Shown one piece after another: positions 6,364 to 14,275 of a DNA stretch of 44,878 nucleotides (position 1 is the first letter of the stretch; each line of letters starts with the position of its first letter). The notes under the pieces were generated by a model, which worked only from the letters and a program-made list of their open reading frames with translations, had not been told where the DNA came from and ran no database searches. This DNA comes from Protaetiibacter mangrovi (GTDB lineage: Bacteria > Actinomycetota > Actinomycetes > Actinomycetales > Microbacteriaceae): contig NZ_JANTHX010000002.1 of NCBI RefSeq assembly GCF_024752305.1, positions 42,261-87,138 on the forward strand, in the 5' to 3' direction. The position numbers and the translations under genes were made by a program.

Positions 6364-7725
6364 GTGCTGGAGCAGCTGCGGGCGGAACTCGGCGAGGTGC
6401 TCGTCACCGATCCGGTGGCGCTCGACGCGCTGCGCGCCGACAAGTCGGGTCAGCGGTCGGACGGCCCGCCGCTCGCGCTCGTCGAGGCCCGCGAGGTCGC
6501 CCACGTGCAGGCCGCCCTGCGCTGGGCGCACGCGCACGATGTGCCGGTCGTGCCGCGCGGGGCGGGCACCGGTCTCGCCGGCGGCGCGATCGGGCGCTCG
6601 GGCGAGCTGGTCGTGTCGACCGCGCGCATGACGCGCGTGCTCGAGATCTCGGCAGACGACGAGCTCGCGGTCGTCGAGGCGGGTCTCGTCAACGCCGCGC
6701 TGAACGCCGCTCTCGCCCCGCACGGGCTCTGGTACGCGCCCGACCCCGCGAGCCGCGACATCTCCACGATCGGCGGCAACATCGCCACCAACGCCGGCGG
6801 CCTCATGTGCGTCAAGTACGGGGTCACACGGGAGGCGGTGCTCGGCCTCGCGGTCGTGCTCGCCGACGGGCGCCTGCTCCGTCTCGGTCGACGCACCGTC
6901 AAGGGCGTCACCGGCTACGACCTCACGGCGCTGTTCATCGGCTCGGAGGGCACTCTCGGGGTGGTCGTCGAGGCGACGCTGCGCCTGCGTCGCCTCGACC
7001 GCGGCGAGGTCGTCACCCTGAGCGCGGCCTTCCCGGATGTCGCGGCCGCGGCGGCGGCGGCCGCCGCGATCACGGCTGCGGGCATCCGCCCCGCCGCGCT
7101 CGAACTGCTCGACGCCTCCGCGCTCGAGGCGATCGGCGCGCATCTCGGGCTCGACCTCGGAGCGCGCGCCGCGCAGCTGCTCGTGCAGACGGACGGCGCG
7201 GCGGCGGCCGTCGAGGCGGCCGCGGTGCTCGCGATCCTCGGCGCCCACGGCGGAGCGGCCGAGCGCGCTGCCGACGCGGACGAGGGCGAGCGGCTGTTCG
7301 CGGTCCGCCGGGCCTTCCACCCGGCGATGGAGCGGCTCGGCACCGTGCTCATCGAGGACGTCGCCGTTCCGCGCAGCGCCCTGCCCGACATGTTCGCGGC
7401 GATCGGCCGGATCGAACGGGAGCACGGCATCCGGATCCCGACCGTCGCCCACGCGGGCGACGGCAACCTGCACCCGAACTTCGTGATCACGGCGCACGAC
7501 GGATCGGGTGAGGTCGGCGTACCGGACGAGGTGTGGGCGGCCGCCGACGACCTGTTCCGGGAGTGCCTGCGGCTCGGCGGCACGCTCACGGGCGAGCACG
7601 GGGTGGGGCTGCTGAAGCGCCGCTGGCTGCGCGACGAGCTCGGCGACGACGCCGTCGAACTGCAGCGGGGCATCAAGGCGGTCTTCGACCCGACGGGCAT
7701 CCTCAACCCCGGCAAGGTCTTCTGA
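6364..7725 (+). CDS. FAD-linked oxidase (GlcD/D-lactate dehydrogenase family)
   Basis: This 453-residue flavoprotein has a PCMH-type FAD domain (about 40-215) with VVPRGAGTGLAGGAIG and ISTIGGNIATNAGGLMCVKYG, then GSEGTLGVV. The FAD-oxidase C-terminal domain has the AHAGDGNLHPNF motif. It also has GTLTGEHGVGLLKRRWL and the ending ILNPGKVF. Family members oxidise D-2-hydroxyacids such as glycolate or D-lactate; GlcE or GlcF partners are not nearby, so a stand-alone D-lactate or 2-hydroxyglutarate type enzyme is also possible. It is probably monocistronic, with its own leaderless promoter. Overlapping long reading frames on both strands here are GC-driven shadows. Confidence 0.9.
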   Translation: MLEQLRAELGEVLVTDPVALDALRADKSGQRSDGPPLALVEAREVAHVQAALRWAHAHDVPVVPRGAGTGLAGGAIGRSGELVVSTARMTRVLEISADDELAVVEAGLVNAALNAALAPHGLWYAPDPASRDISTIGGNIATNAGGLMCVKYGVTREAVLGLAVVLADGRLLRLGRRTVKGVTGYDLTALFIGSEGTLGVVVEATLRLRRLDRGEVVTLSAAFPDVAAAAAAAAAITAAGIRPAALELLDASALEAIGAHLGLDLGARAAQLLVQTDGAAAAVEAAAVLAILGAHGGAAERAADADEGERLFAVRRAFHPAMERLGTVLIEDVAVPRSALPDMFAAIGRIEREHGIRIPTVAHAGDGNLHPNFVITAHDGSGEVGVPDEVWAAADDLFRECLRLGGTLTGEHGVGLLKRRWLRDELGDDAVELQRGIKAVFDPTGILNPGKVF

Positions 7726-7802
7726 CGCACCCCGGATTCCCACCGCGCATTCAGCCGATGTACGGGAATGTTCCGGCCAGGGGGCGTGTTGTAGCGGGAG
7801 AC

Positions 7803-8360
7803 ATGACTACCCGTATCGCCGTCCCGCGCCCGACAACGGGCGTCCTGCGCCTGCGCCCCACCCTGCGTGGTCGGGGCTTCGTCGTCGGCATCGTGGATGC
7901 CGCCGGTCCCGACACCAACGGATTCGCCCCCCGCGATCGCGTCGCCTGGCGCGACAGCGGCGAGGAGCTCGGTGAGCTGCTGCTGCGTCCGCAGCGCGAC
8001 GTGCTGGGCGTGCCGCGCTGGATCAGCGACGAGCAGGTCGTCTCCTATCTCGGCCCCGGCCTCGTGGCACGGGCGCTCGTGCGCACCCGCCCCTTCAGCA
8101 GGGGGGACGGCGTGCGCGTCGTCTCGGCGGAGCCGCTGGTCGCCGACATGACGGCGGCGTGGGCGAAGTCCCTCGGCGCGCAGATCGTCGAGAAGGAGGG
8201 CGTGCTCGCCATCCACGACGACCTGCGGGTGCGTCGCGCGGTGCTCGAGGGGCACGGCAAGCTCGCCGAGGCGGCCGTCGAGGTGTTCCAGGCGATCCGC
8301 CGCGGCGTCTTCGACGACGTGCACCTGCTCGCGGGTGCGTCGTCGCGTGTCGCCGCCTGA
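7803..8360 (+). CDS. Shortened quinone oxidoreductase-like protein
   Basis: The 185-residue product resembles a zinc-independent quinone oxidoreductase that has lost large parts. Residues about 22-48 (GFVVGIVDAAGPDTNGFAPRD) match the GroES-like segment G-x-V-x-x-x-G-x-x-V-x-x-F-x-x-G-D-R-V. PRWISDEQVVSYLGPGLVARAL matches the linker before the Rossmann domain. SLGAQIV matches the K-x-L-G-A-x-V end of the first nucleotide-binding unit. The glycine-rich AAGGVG loop and most of the coenzyme domain are absent. Reading frame and codon use remain intact, so it may have another role. The ATG follows a gggag ribosome site at about 7795. Function unknown. Confidence 0.65.
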   Translation: MTTRIAVPRPTTGVLRLRPTLRGRGFVVGIVDAAGPDTNGFAPRDRVAWRDSGEELGELLLRPQRDVLGVPRWISDEQVVSYLGPGLVARALVRTRPFSRGDGVRVVSAEPLVADMTAAWAKSLGAQIVEKEGVLAIHDDLRVRRAVLEGHGKLAEAAVEVFQAIRRGVFDDVHLLAGASSRVAA

Positions 8361-8382
8361 TCCATCCGGGCGGGCGCAGCCC

Positions 8383-8388
8383 TAGGCT
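8383..8388 (+). promoter_or_regulatory. Leaderless -10 element (TAGGCT)
   Basis: TAGGCT is followed by six bases (gtgcgc) and the ATG at 8395. The spacing argues for that ATG and against the in-frame GTG at 8389, which would lie only one base after the -10. Confidence 0.6.
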
Positions 8389-8394
8389 GTGCGC

Positions 8395-8940
8395 ATGACG
8401 TTCCTGCCCATGTCGGAGGACTCGGAGCTCGACGCCACGGCGATCGCGGCGGCCGAGCGTCAGCTGGAGCTGCACGGCGGGCGCATCACGAACATGAAGC
8501 GCACGCTGCTCGGCCACGTGCCGAGCTTCGACGCCTACATGGAGTGGTACACGCTCAAGGACGAACTCGAGCCGTACATCGGCGAGCGGGCGGTGTCGCT
8601 GTTCTCCTACGCGATCTCGGACGCGAACGAGTGCCTGGTCTGCTCGGTCTTCTTCCGCCGCATCCTGATCGAGAACGGCGACGACCCCGACAACCCGCAG
8701 GTGACCGAGACGGAGCAGCTGCTGCTCGACTGGGGGCGGATGATCGCCACCGATCCGGTCGGCATCCCCGCCGAGTTCCGGGCGCGGCTGGAGCAGGCGT
8801 TCTCGCCGAAGCTGCGCATCATCCTGGTCGCCTTCGCGGGCCTCATGGTCGCGACGAACCTGTTCAACTCGGTCGGGCGCGTGCCGCTCGACGAGGTGCT
8901 CTACGACTTCCGGAAGCCGGGGGATGACCGCACCGAGTGA
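8395..8940 (+). CDS. Carboxymuconolactone decarboxylase/AhpD-like protein
   Basis: This all-helical 181-residue protein has the AhpD-type redox motif NECLVCSVFF (Cys80 and Cys83, preceded by a conserved Glu) in the middle, where AhpD-like enzymes carry their peroxidatic E-x-x-C-x-x-C site. The start LPMSEDSELD and the later LVAFAGLMVATNLFNSVG helix fit the same family. It could be a peroxidase or alkylhydroperoxidase-like enzyme. Its start is fixed by a -10 element six bases upstream. The 3' end overlaps the next gene by 17 bases in another frame, which indicates co-transcription with the SDR and perhaps a shared redox pathway. Confidence 0.75.
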   Translation: MTFLPMSEDSELDATAIAAAERQLELHGGRITNMKRTLLGHVPSFDAYMEWYTLKDELEPYIGERAVSLFSYAISDANECLVCSVFFRRILIENGDDPDNPQVTETEQLLLDWGRMIATDPVGIPAEFRARLEQAFSPKLRIILVAFAGLMVATNLFNSVGRVPLDEVLYDFRKPGDDRTE

Positions 8941-9745
8941 GACCTCGCTCGCGGGGCGGGTGGCGCTCGTGACGGGCGCCGCGCACGGCCAGGGTCGCGC
9001 CATCGCGCGGGCGCTCGCCGAGGACGGCGCGGCGATCGTGGCGCTCGACGTGGGTGCGGAGCTCGCCTACCCGGCGTACGCCCAGGGCACGACGGCCGAG
9101 TTGGAGACCCTCGTCGCCGAGATCCTGGAGGCGGGCGGACGCGCGATCCCCGCCCTCGCGGACGTGCGCGACGCCGCCGCCGTGCAGCGCACCGTGGACG
9201 CGGCCGTGGAGGCTTACGGGCGCCTGGACATCGTGGTCAACAACGCCGGCATCGTCGCCTACGCGGAGCTCGAGACGATGACGGATGCTGAGTGGGACGC
9301 GATGATCGGCATCAACCTGACGGGTCCGTTCGTGGTCGCGCGCGCCGCGGTGCCGCACCTGAAGCGCGCGGGGCACGGCGTGATCGTCAACAACTCGAGC
9401 GTGATGGGGTTGCGCGGCGGCGACCGGCTCTCGCACTACGTGGCGTCGAAGCACGGGCTCACGGGGCTCACCAAGGCGTGGGCGATCGAGCTCGCGCCCT
9501 TCGGCGTCCGCGTGGTGTCGATCCACCCCACCGGCGTCGACACCCCGATGAACGACGGGCTCGCCGCGCTCGAGGGCGCGACCCCGCGCGAGATCGCCGA
9601 GCGCAGCGCCGGGAACCTGCTGCCCGGCGTCCCGTGGATCGAGACCGCGGACGTGGCCGAGCTCGTGCGCTACCTCGTGAGCGACCGCGCCCGATACGCG
9701 ACGGGCGCCCAGTTCGTGATCGACGCGGGCCTCCTCACCCGCTGA
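8924..9745 (+). CDS. SDR oxidoreductase, mycofactocin-coupled type
   Basis: The 273-residue SDR opens with VALVTGAAHGQGRAIARAL, the G-A-x-x-G-Q-G form typical of carveol-dehydrogenase-like enzymes that use mycofactocin as electron acceptor. It also has their insertion after the second strand (LAYPAYAQGTTAELETLV) before ADVRD. NNAG, the catalytic NNSSVMGL serine and YVASK Tyr-Lys are all present. Such enzymes keep NAD bound and pass electrons to mycofactocin. No mycofactocin biosynthesis genes lie in this window, so the dependence is inference from family resemblance. The ATG lies inside the end of the AhpD-like gene. Confidence 0.82.
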   Translation: MTAPSETSLAGRVALVTGAAHGQGRAIARALAEDGAAIVALDVGAELAYPAYAQGTTAELETLVAEILEAGGRAIPALADVRDAAAVQRTVDAAVEAYGRLDIVVNNAGIVAYAELETMTDAEWDAMIGINLTGPFVVARAAVPHLKRAGHGVIVNNSSVMGLRGGDRLSHYVASKHGLTGLTKAWAIELAPFGVRVVSIHPTGVDTPMNDGLAALEGATPREIAERSAGNLLPGVPWIETADVAELVRYLVSDRARYATGAQFVIDAGLLTR

Positions 9746-9766
9746 CGGGTGGGCCGACGCACCGAG

Positions 9767-9817
9767 TTGGGGTGCTCGCGACCCTTAGTGGTAGACTCTG
9801 TTCTAGTCAAACTGACT
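9767..9817 (+). promoter_or_regulatory. Promoter and candidate NrtR operator for the NAD operon
   Basis: A possible -35 TTGGGG (9767-9772) and -10 TAGACT (9792-9797), spaced 19 bp apart, precede a perfect inverted repeat AGTCA-AAC-TGACT at 9805-9817. That places the repeat at or just after the predicted transcription start. The bases GACT also occur inside the -10 and pair with the first half of the repeat. The ribosome site AGGAG (9823-9827) follows five bases before the ATG at 9833. An operator here would let the first gene product repress its own operon. Confidence 0.6.
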
Positions 9818-9832
9818 TTTACAGGAGTCGTC

Positions 9833-10519
9833 ATGAGCACGGGCATCGATCTCGCGGTCTCGACCGTGATCTTCGCCCTGCGTCCGGGCGACGCCGGACG
9901 CCTCGTGCTGTCGATCCCGCTCGTGCGCCGCACGCGCGATCCCTTCGAAGGGCGCTGGTCGCTGCCGGGCGGCGCCGCGGATGCCACGGAGAGCCTCGCG
10001 GCGACCGCCGCGCGCAAGCTCGCCGAGACGACGGGTCTCGCGCCCGCCTACCTCGAGCAGCTCTACTGCTTCGGTGCGCCCGACCGCTCCCCGTCGGGAC
10101 GCGTCGTCTCGGTCGTGTACTGGGCCCTCGTGCGCGCCGACGAGGCGGAGCTCGCGGCCGAGGGCGAGAACGTGCGGTGGTTCGCGGCCGACGAGCTGCC
10201 GCAGCTCGCCTTCGACCACAACCTCATCGTCGACTACGCGCTCTGGCGGCTGCGCACCAAGCTCGAGTACGCCGCGATCGCGCACGCCTTCCTCGGCCCG
10301 ACCTTCACGCTCGCGGAGCTGCGGCAGGTGCACGAGATCGTGCTGCAGCGGGCGCTGGATCCGGCCAACTTCCGGCGCCAGATCGAGTCGAGCCGCAGCG
10401 TCGTTCCGACCGGCGAGCACGTCACGGGCGGCCGGCACCGCCCGCCCCGCCTCTACCGCTACGACGGGAGCGTCCAGCTCGTCGACAACGGCCCCCTGAC
10501 ATCGGTCGCCGTGCGCTGA
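9833..10519 (+). CDS. nrtR: NrtR-like NUDIX-winged-helix regulator of NAD synthesis
   Basis: The 228-residue protein joins a NUDIX fold (1-140) to a winged-helix domain (about 145-228) with FTLAELRQVHEIVLQ and NFRRQI, then the RPPRLYRY tail typical of NrtR. The NUDIX box starts GGAADATESL, but the catalytic RE-x-x-EE is RKLAET, so two of the Glu residues are replaced. This fits a ligand sensor rather than a hydrolase. NrtR proteins repress NAD genes and are released by ADP-ribose or related compounds. It is the first gene of an operon with nadA, nadB, nadC and a cysteine desulfurase. Control of this operon is inferred from family and position. Confidence 0.87.
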   Translation: MSTGIDLAVSTVIFALRPGDAGRLVLSIPLVRRTRDPFEGRWSLPGGAADATESLAATAARKLAETTGLAPAYLEQLYCFGAPDRSPSGRVVSVVYWALVRADEAELAAEGENVRWFAADELPQLAFDHNLIVDYALWRLRTKLEYAAIAHAFLGPTFTLAELRQVHEIVLQRALDPANFRRQIESSRSVVPTGEHVTGGRHRPPRLYRYDGSVQLVDNGPLTSVAVR

Positions 10520-10546
10520 CCGAACCCCCGAGAGAGAAGAACCGTC

Positions 10547-11836
10547 GTGGCATCCGTCGACCAGACCATCCAGCTCATCCGCCGCACCGGGCGCGATGCG
10601 ACCGGGCAGCAGGCCGCCGCCTGCAGCCCCGCGCTCGCGAAGGCCCCGTGGGAGTTCGACGGGGTGCTGCAGTACGGGCCGGGCTCCTCGATGGGCGACG
10701 TCATCCCCGTCGGCTCGCCGCGCCAGGGTGCGATCCCGGCCGAATACCAGCGCGCGAGCACCGAGGAGCTGCACGAGCGCATCCGGGCTGCCAAGCAGAC
10801 GCTGGGCGACCGGGTCGTGATCCTCGGGCACTTCTACCAGCGCGACGAGATCGTGCAGCACGCCGACTTCCTCGGCGACTCGTTCCAGCTCGCGAACGCC
10901 GCCCAGACGGTGCCGAACGCCGAGGCCATCGTCTTCTGCGGCGTGCACTTCATGGCCGAGACGGCCGACATCCTGGCGAAGCCCGAACAGGCCGTGATCC
11001 TGCCGAACCTGGCGGCCGGGTGCTCGATGGCCGACATGGCCGACATCGACTCGGTCGAGGAGTGCTGGGCGCAGCTCGAGGCGCTGTACGGCACGGAACC
11101 GGACGCCGACGGGCGGGTGCCGGTGATCCCGGTGACGTACATGAACTCGTCCGCGGCGCTCAAGGGGTTCTGCGGACGCCACGGCGGCATCGTCTGCACC
11201 AGCTCGAACGCGGAGACCGTGCTCGAGTGGGCCTTCGAGCGCGGCCGGCGGGTGCTGTTCTTCCCCGACCAGCACCTCGGTCGCAACACCGCGAAGAAGA
11301 TGGGGGTGCCCCTCGAGCGGATGCCGATGTGGAACCCCCGCAAGCCCCTCGGCGGCAGTTCCGGCGACGAGCTGCTGGATGCCCGGGTGATCCTCTGGCA
11401 CGGCTTCTGCTCGGTGCACAAGCGCTTCAGCGTGGAGCAGATCGAGCAGGCGCGCGCCGAGCACCCGGGCGTCCGGGTGATCGTGCACCCCGAGTGCCCC
11501 ATGCCCGTCGTCGACGCGGCCGACGAGGCGGGCTCGACCGACTACATCCGCAAGGCGGTCGCCGCCGCGACGGAGCCGACGACCTTCGCGATCGGCACCG
11601 AGATCAACATGGTCAACCGCCTCGCGGCGGAGTTCCCCCAGCACACGATCTTCTGCCTCGACCCGGTCGTCTGCCCGTGCTCGACGATGTACCGGATCCA
11701 CCCCGGATACCTCGCCTGGGTGCTCGAGGGACTCGTCGCGCGCGAGGTGCTCAACCGCATCGAGGTGCCCGAGACGGTCGCCGAGGACGCGCGGGTCGCC
11801 CTCGAGCGCATGCTCGACGCGAAGCCGAAGGCCTGA
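10547..11836 (+). CDS. nadA: Quinolinate synthase
   Basis: The 429-residue enzyme condenses iminoaspartate with dihydroxyacetone phosphate to give quinolinate, using a 4Fe-4S cluster. Likely cluster ligands are Cys131 in VFCGVHFMAETA, Cys217 in IVCTSSNAETV and the Cys in CPCSTMYR (376-378). ILGHFYQRDEIVQHADFLGD is the family's first substrate-binding block. An N-terminal extension of about 70 residues is typical of actinobacterial NadA. The GTG at 10547 follows a purine-rich gagagaaga site and lies 27 bp after the regulator. nadB begins 2 bp after the stop. The cysteine desulfurase later in the operon can supply sulfur for the cluster. Confidence 0.96.
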   Translation: MASVDQTIQLIRRTGRDATGQQAAACSPALAKAPWEFDGVLQYGPGSSMGDVIPVGSPRQGAIPAEYQRASTEELHERIRAAKQTLGDRVVILGHFYQRDEIVQHADFLGDSFQLANAAQTVPNAEAIVFCGVHFMAETADILAKPEQAVILPNLAAGCSMADMADIDSVEECWAQLEALYGTEPDADGRVPVIPVTYMNSSAALKGFCGRHGGIVCTSSNAETVLEWAFERGRRVLFFPDQHLGRNTAKKMGVPLERMPMWNPRKPLGGSSGDELLDARVILWHGFCSVHKRFSVEQIEQARAEHPGVRVIVHPECPMPVVDAADEAGSTDYIRKAVAAATEPTTFAIGTEINMVNRLAAEFPQHTIFCLDPVVCPCSTMYRIHPGYLAWVLEGLVAREVLNRIEVPETVAEDARVALERMLDAKPKA

Positions 11837-11838
11837 TC

Positions 11839-13428
11839 GTGCGCGTCGTCGTCGTCGGCACCGGCATCGCCGGGCTCATCACCGCGTATCGCGCGAGCGC
11901 GCGCCACGAGGTGGTGCTCGTGACGAAGGCCGAGCTCGCCGAGTCGAACACCAAGTACGCGCAGGGCGGGATCGCCGCGGCGCTGTTCCCGGACGACTCC
12001 GCGGCGTCGCACATCGCCGACACGCTGCGCGCCGGCGCGGGGCTGTGCGACCCGGCGGCCGTCGAGATCCTGTGCACGGAGGGTCCCCAGCGGGTGCGGG
12101 ACCTCATCGCGCTGGGCGTCGAGTTCGATCGTGCGGCCGACGGCGAGCTGGCCCGTGGACACGAGGCGGCCCACTCGAACCGCCGGGTCATCCACGCGGG
12201 CGGCGACGCCACGGGGCTGGCGATCGAGGTCGCGCTGCTGCGCGCCGTGCGGGCGTTGGCCGTGGAGGTGCACGAGCACACCCTGATGCGCGACCTCGTG
12301 CTCGACGGCGGGCGGGTGGTCGGCATCGACGTGCTGGGGCCCGGAGGCGTTCCGGCCCGCATCGCCGCGGATGCCGTGGTGCTGGCGTCCGGCGGGGCCG
12401 GGCAGCTCTACCGGCACACGACCAATCCGGGGGTCACCACGGGCGACGGGGTCGCGGCCGCCTGGCGCGCGGGTGCCGAGCTCGCGGACGTCGAGTTCTA
12501 CCAGTTCCACCCGACGGCGCTCGCCGTGTCGGGCAGCCCGCTCGTCTCCGAGGCGGTGCGCGGCGAGGGCGCCGTGCTGCTCGACGCCGCCGGACGCCGC
12601 TTCATGTTCGACGTGCACCCCGACGGCGAGCTCGCGCCCCGCGACGTCGTCGCCCGCGGCATCGCGGCGGCGATGTCCGCTCAGGACGGAAACCCGGTGC
12701 TGCTCGACGCCACGGGGCTCGAGCGCGAGCACGGTGCCGGATTCCTCGCCGAGCGCTTCCCCTCGATCACCCGCGTCACCCGCGAGCACGGTCTCGACTG
12801 GACGGTGGAGCCGGTTCCCGTGACGCCGGCTGCGCACTACTGGATGGGCGGCATCCGCACCGACCTCGACGGACGCACGAGTCTGCCCGGGCTCTACGCG
12901 GTCGGCGAGGCCGCCTGCACGGGCGTGCACGGCGCGAACCGTCTGGCCTCGAACTCGCTGCTCGAGTCGCTGGTGTTCGCCTGGCGGGCGGCGGATGCGC
13001 TGGATGCGGTGGAGGTGGTCGAGGAGCGCGCCGCGGAGCGGCACGCGTCTCGAGACCACGCGCTCACGGTCGTCGAGGGCGCCGATCTCGAGACGCGTCC
13101 GCCTGCGGCGGGCGCTCCTCGATCACCTGCCAGAGCCGAGATCCAGGAGCTCATGTGGCGCGCGGTCGGTCTCGAGCGGGACGAGACCACGCTGCGCGCG
13201 GCCGTCGGCACCCTCGCGGACTGGGAGGTGCGGGGCGAGAGCTTCACGGCCCTCGAGGACCGAAACCTGCTCGACCTCGCGCGGATCGTGACCCACGCGG
13301 CGCTCGTGCGCGAGGAGTCGCGCGGAGCGCACGACCGCACCGACCATCCGGAGACCCGGGACGCCTGGGCGCATTCCCTCGGCTGGCGACTCGCCGCGGT
13401 CCCGGCGCTCGAGGGGGTGCCCGCGTGA
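11839..13428 (+). CDS. nadB: L-aspartate oxidase carrying two in-frame repeat elements
   Basis: The 529-residue flavoenzyme oxidises aspartate to iminoaspartate for NadA. It has the FAD loop VGTGIAGL (7-14), the SNTKYAQGGIAAAL block and the RRVIHAGGDATG loop. HYWMGGIRTDLDGRTSLPG and the GEAACTGVHGANRLASNSLLE signature are also present. The C-terminal helical domain starts near EIQELMWRAVG. Between these parts, residues about 392-430 are encoded by two inverted copies of a 45-bp hairpin repeat that also occurs at 133-177. The insert lies in a surface linker, so the enzyme is probably active. The GTG start was chosen by position; the stop overlaps the nadC start. Confidence 0.95.
   Translation: MRVVVVGTGIAGLITAYRASARHEVVLVTKAELAESNTKYAQGGIAAALFPDDSAASHIADTLRAGAGLCDPAAVEILCTEGPQRVRDLIALGVEFDRAADGELARGHEAAHSNRRVIHAGGDATGLAIEVALLRAVRALAVEVHEHTLMRDLVLDGGRVVGIDVLGPGGVPARIAADAVVLASGGAGQLYRHTTNPGVTTGDGVAAAWRAGAELADVEFYQFHPTALAVSGSPLVSEAVRGEGAVLLDAAGRRFMFDVHPDGELAPRDVVARGIAAAMSAQDGNPVLLDATGLEREHGAGFLAERFPSITRVTREHGLDWTVEPVPVTPAAHYWMGGIRTDLDGRTSLPGLYAVGEAACTGVHGANRLASNSLLESLVFAWRAADALDAVEVVEERAAERHASRDHALTVVEGADLETRPPAAGAPRSPARAEIQELMWRAVGLERDETTLRAAVGTLADWEVRGESFTALEDRNLLDLARIVTHAALVREESRGAHDRTDHPETRDAWAHSLGWRLAAVPALEGVPA
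13013..13057 (-). repeat. 45-bp hairpin repeat, copy B, inside nadB
   Basis: Read on the minus strand this copy matches the intergenic copy at 133-177 at 43 of 45 positions; both differences lie in the loop. On the plus strand it is translated within nadB as part of EVVEERAAERHASRD. It lies 26 bp from copy C and points the opposite way, giving a head-to-head pair. Confidence 0.9.
13084..13128 (+). repeat. 45-bp hairpin repeat, copy C, inside nadB
   Basis: Both arms are conserved (tctcgagacgcgt and gcgctcctcga). The centre is different but still forms a strong hairpin: gcgtccgcc pairs with ggcgggcgc around a TGC loop. Stem sequence has changed while pairing is kept, which suggests selection on the hairpin, or descent from a different subfamily. 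In nadB it is read as DLETRPPAAGAPRSP. Confidence 0.85.
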
Positions 13429-14270
13429 GCGCGCAGACCGACGACATCATCCTGCGGGCACTGGCCGAGGACGCCCCCTGGGGTGACGTCACGAGCGAGG
13501 CGTTCCTGCCGGAGTCGGCCACGGCATCCGCGGCGCTCGTCGCGCGCGAGCCGGGGGTGTTCTCCGGCGGGGAGGTCTTCGCCCGCGTCTTCGCGCTCGT
13601 CGATCCCGACACGACGGTCGAGCTCGGCCTCGACGACGGCGAGCCGTTCGCCGCGGGTGCGGTGCTCGCGCGGGTCGCGGGCCCGGCGCGCGCCGTGCTG
13701 CGCGGCGAGCGCATCGCCCTCAACCTCGTGCAGCGCATGAGCGGCATCGCGACCCTCACCGCGCGCTACGTCGCGGCGGTCGAGGGCACCTCTGCGCGCA
13801 TCGTCGACACCCGCAAGACCACGCCCGGATTGCGCGTGCTCGAACGGCAGGCGGTCCGCGACGGCGGCGGACGCAACCACCGCTTCTCGCTCTCGGATGC
13901 GGTGATGGCCAAGGACAACCACCTCGCGGTGCTCGCGGCCGCCGGGGTGCCGCTCGGGGATGCGATCCGGGCCGCCCGCGCGCGGATCGGTCACACCGTG
14001 CACCTCGAGGTCGAGGTGGACCGGATCGACCAGATCGAGGAGGTCGTCGCCGCGGGTGTCGACACGATCATGCTCGACAACTTCGCGCCCGACGAGCTGC
14101 GCGCGGGGATCGCCGTCGTCGCGGGACGCGCGCTCGTCGAGGCCTCCGGCGGCGTGACCCTCGACACGGTGGCCGACATCGCCGCGACGGGCGTCGACGT
14201 CATCTCGGTGGGCGCCCTCACCCACAGCGTGCGGGCGCTCGACCTCGGACTCGACGTCACCGTCTCCTGA
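13425..14270 (+). CDS. nadC: Nicotinate-nucleotide diphosphorylase (carboxylating)
   Basis: The 281-residue quinolinate phosphoribosyltransferase makes nicotinate mononucleotide from quinolinate and PRPP. Recognisable blocks are EDAPWGDVTSEAFLP at the start, ALNLVQRMSGIATLT, DTRKTTPGLR with the PRPP and substrate contacts, GGGRNHRFSLSDAVMAKDNH, LEVEVDR, TIMLDNF and the closing VDVISVGALTHS. Length is normal for the family. The GTG start overlaps the nadB stop (GTGA), so translation is coupled. A cysteine desulfurase gene follows after 5 bp. Confidence 0.96.
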   Translation: MSAQTDDIILRALAEDAPWGDVTSEAFLPESATASAALVAREPGVFSGGEVFARVFALVDPDTTVELGLDDGEPFAAGAVLARVAGPARAVLRGERIALNLVQRMSGIATLTARYVAAVEGTSARIVDTRKTTPGLRVLERQAVRDGGGRNHRFSLSDAVMAKDNHLAVLAAAGVPLGDAIRAARARIGHTVHLEVEVDRIDQIEEVVAAGVDTIMLDNFAPDELRAGIAVVAGRALVEASGGVTLDTVADIAATGVDVISVGALTHSVRALDLGLDVTVS

Positions 14271-14275
14271 TCGCC

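Noticed and set aside
8389-8394. GTG at 8389 as the start of the AhpD-like gene
   Set aside because: It directly touches the TAGGCT -10, so it could not be in the transcript; the ATG at 8395 fits the spacing.
9746-9832. Possible tRNA or small RNA before nrtR
   Set aside because: No cloverleaf or CCA-type end could be drawn; the region is explained as promoter and operator.
11839-13428. Frameshift or assembly error in nadB because of the repeats
   Set aside because: The frame is open throughout and conserved motifs continue on both sides, so the repeats look like a real in-frame insertion.
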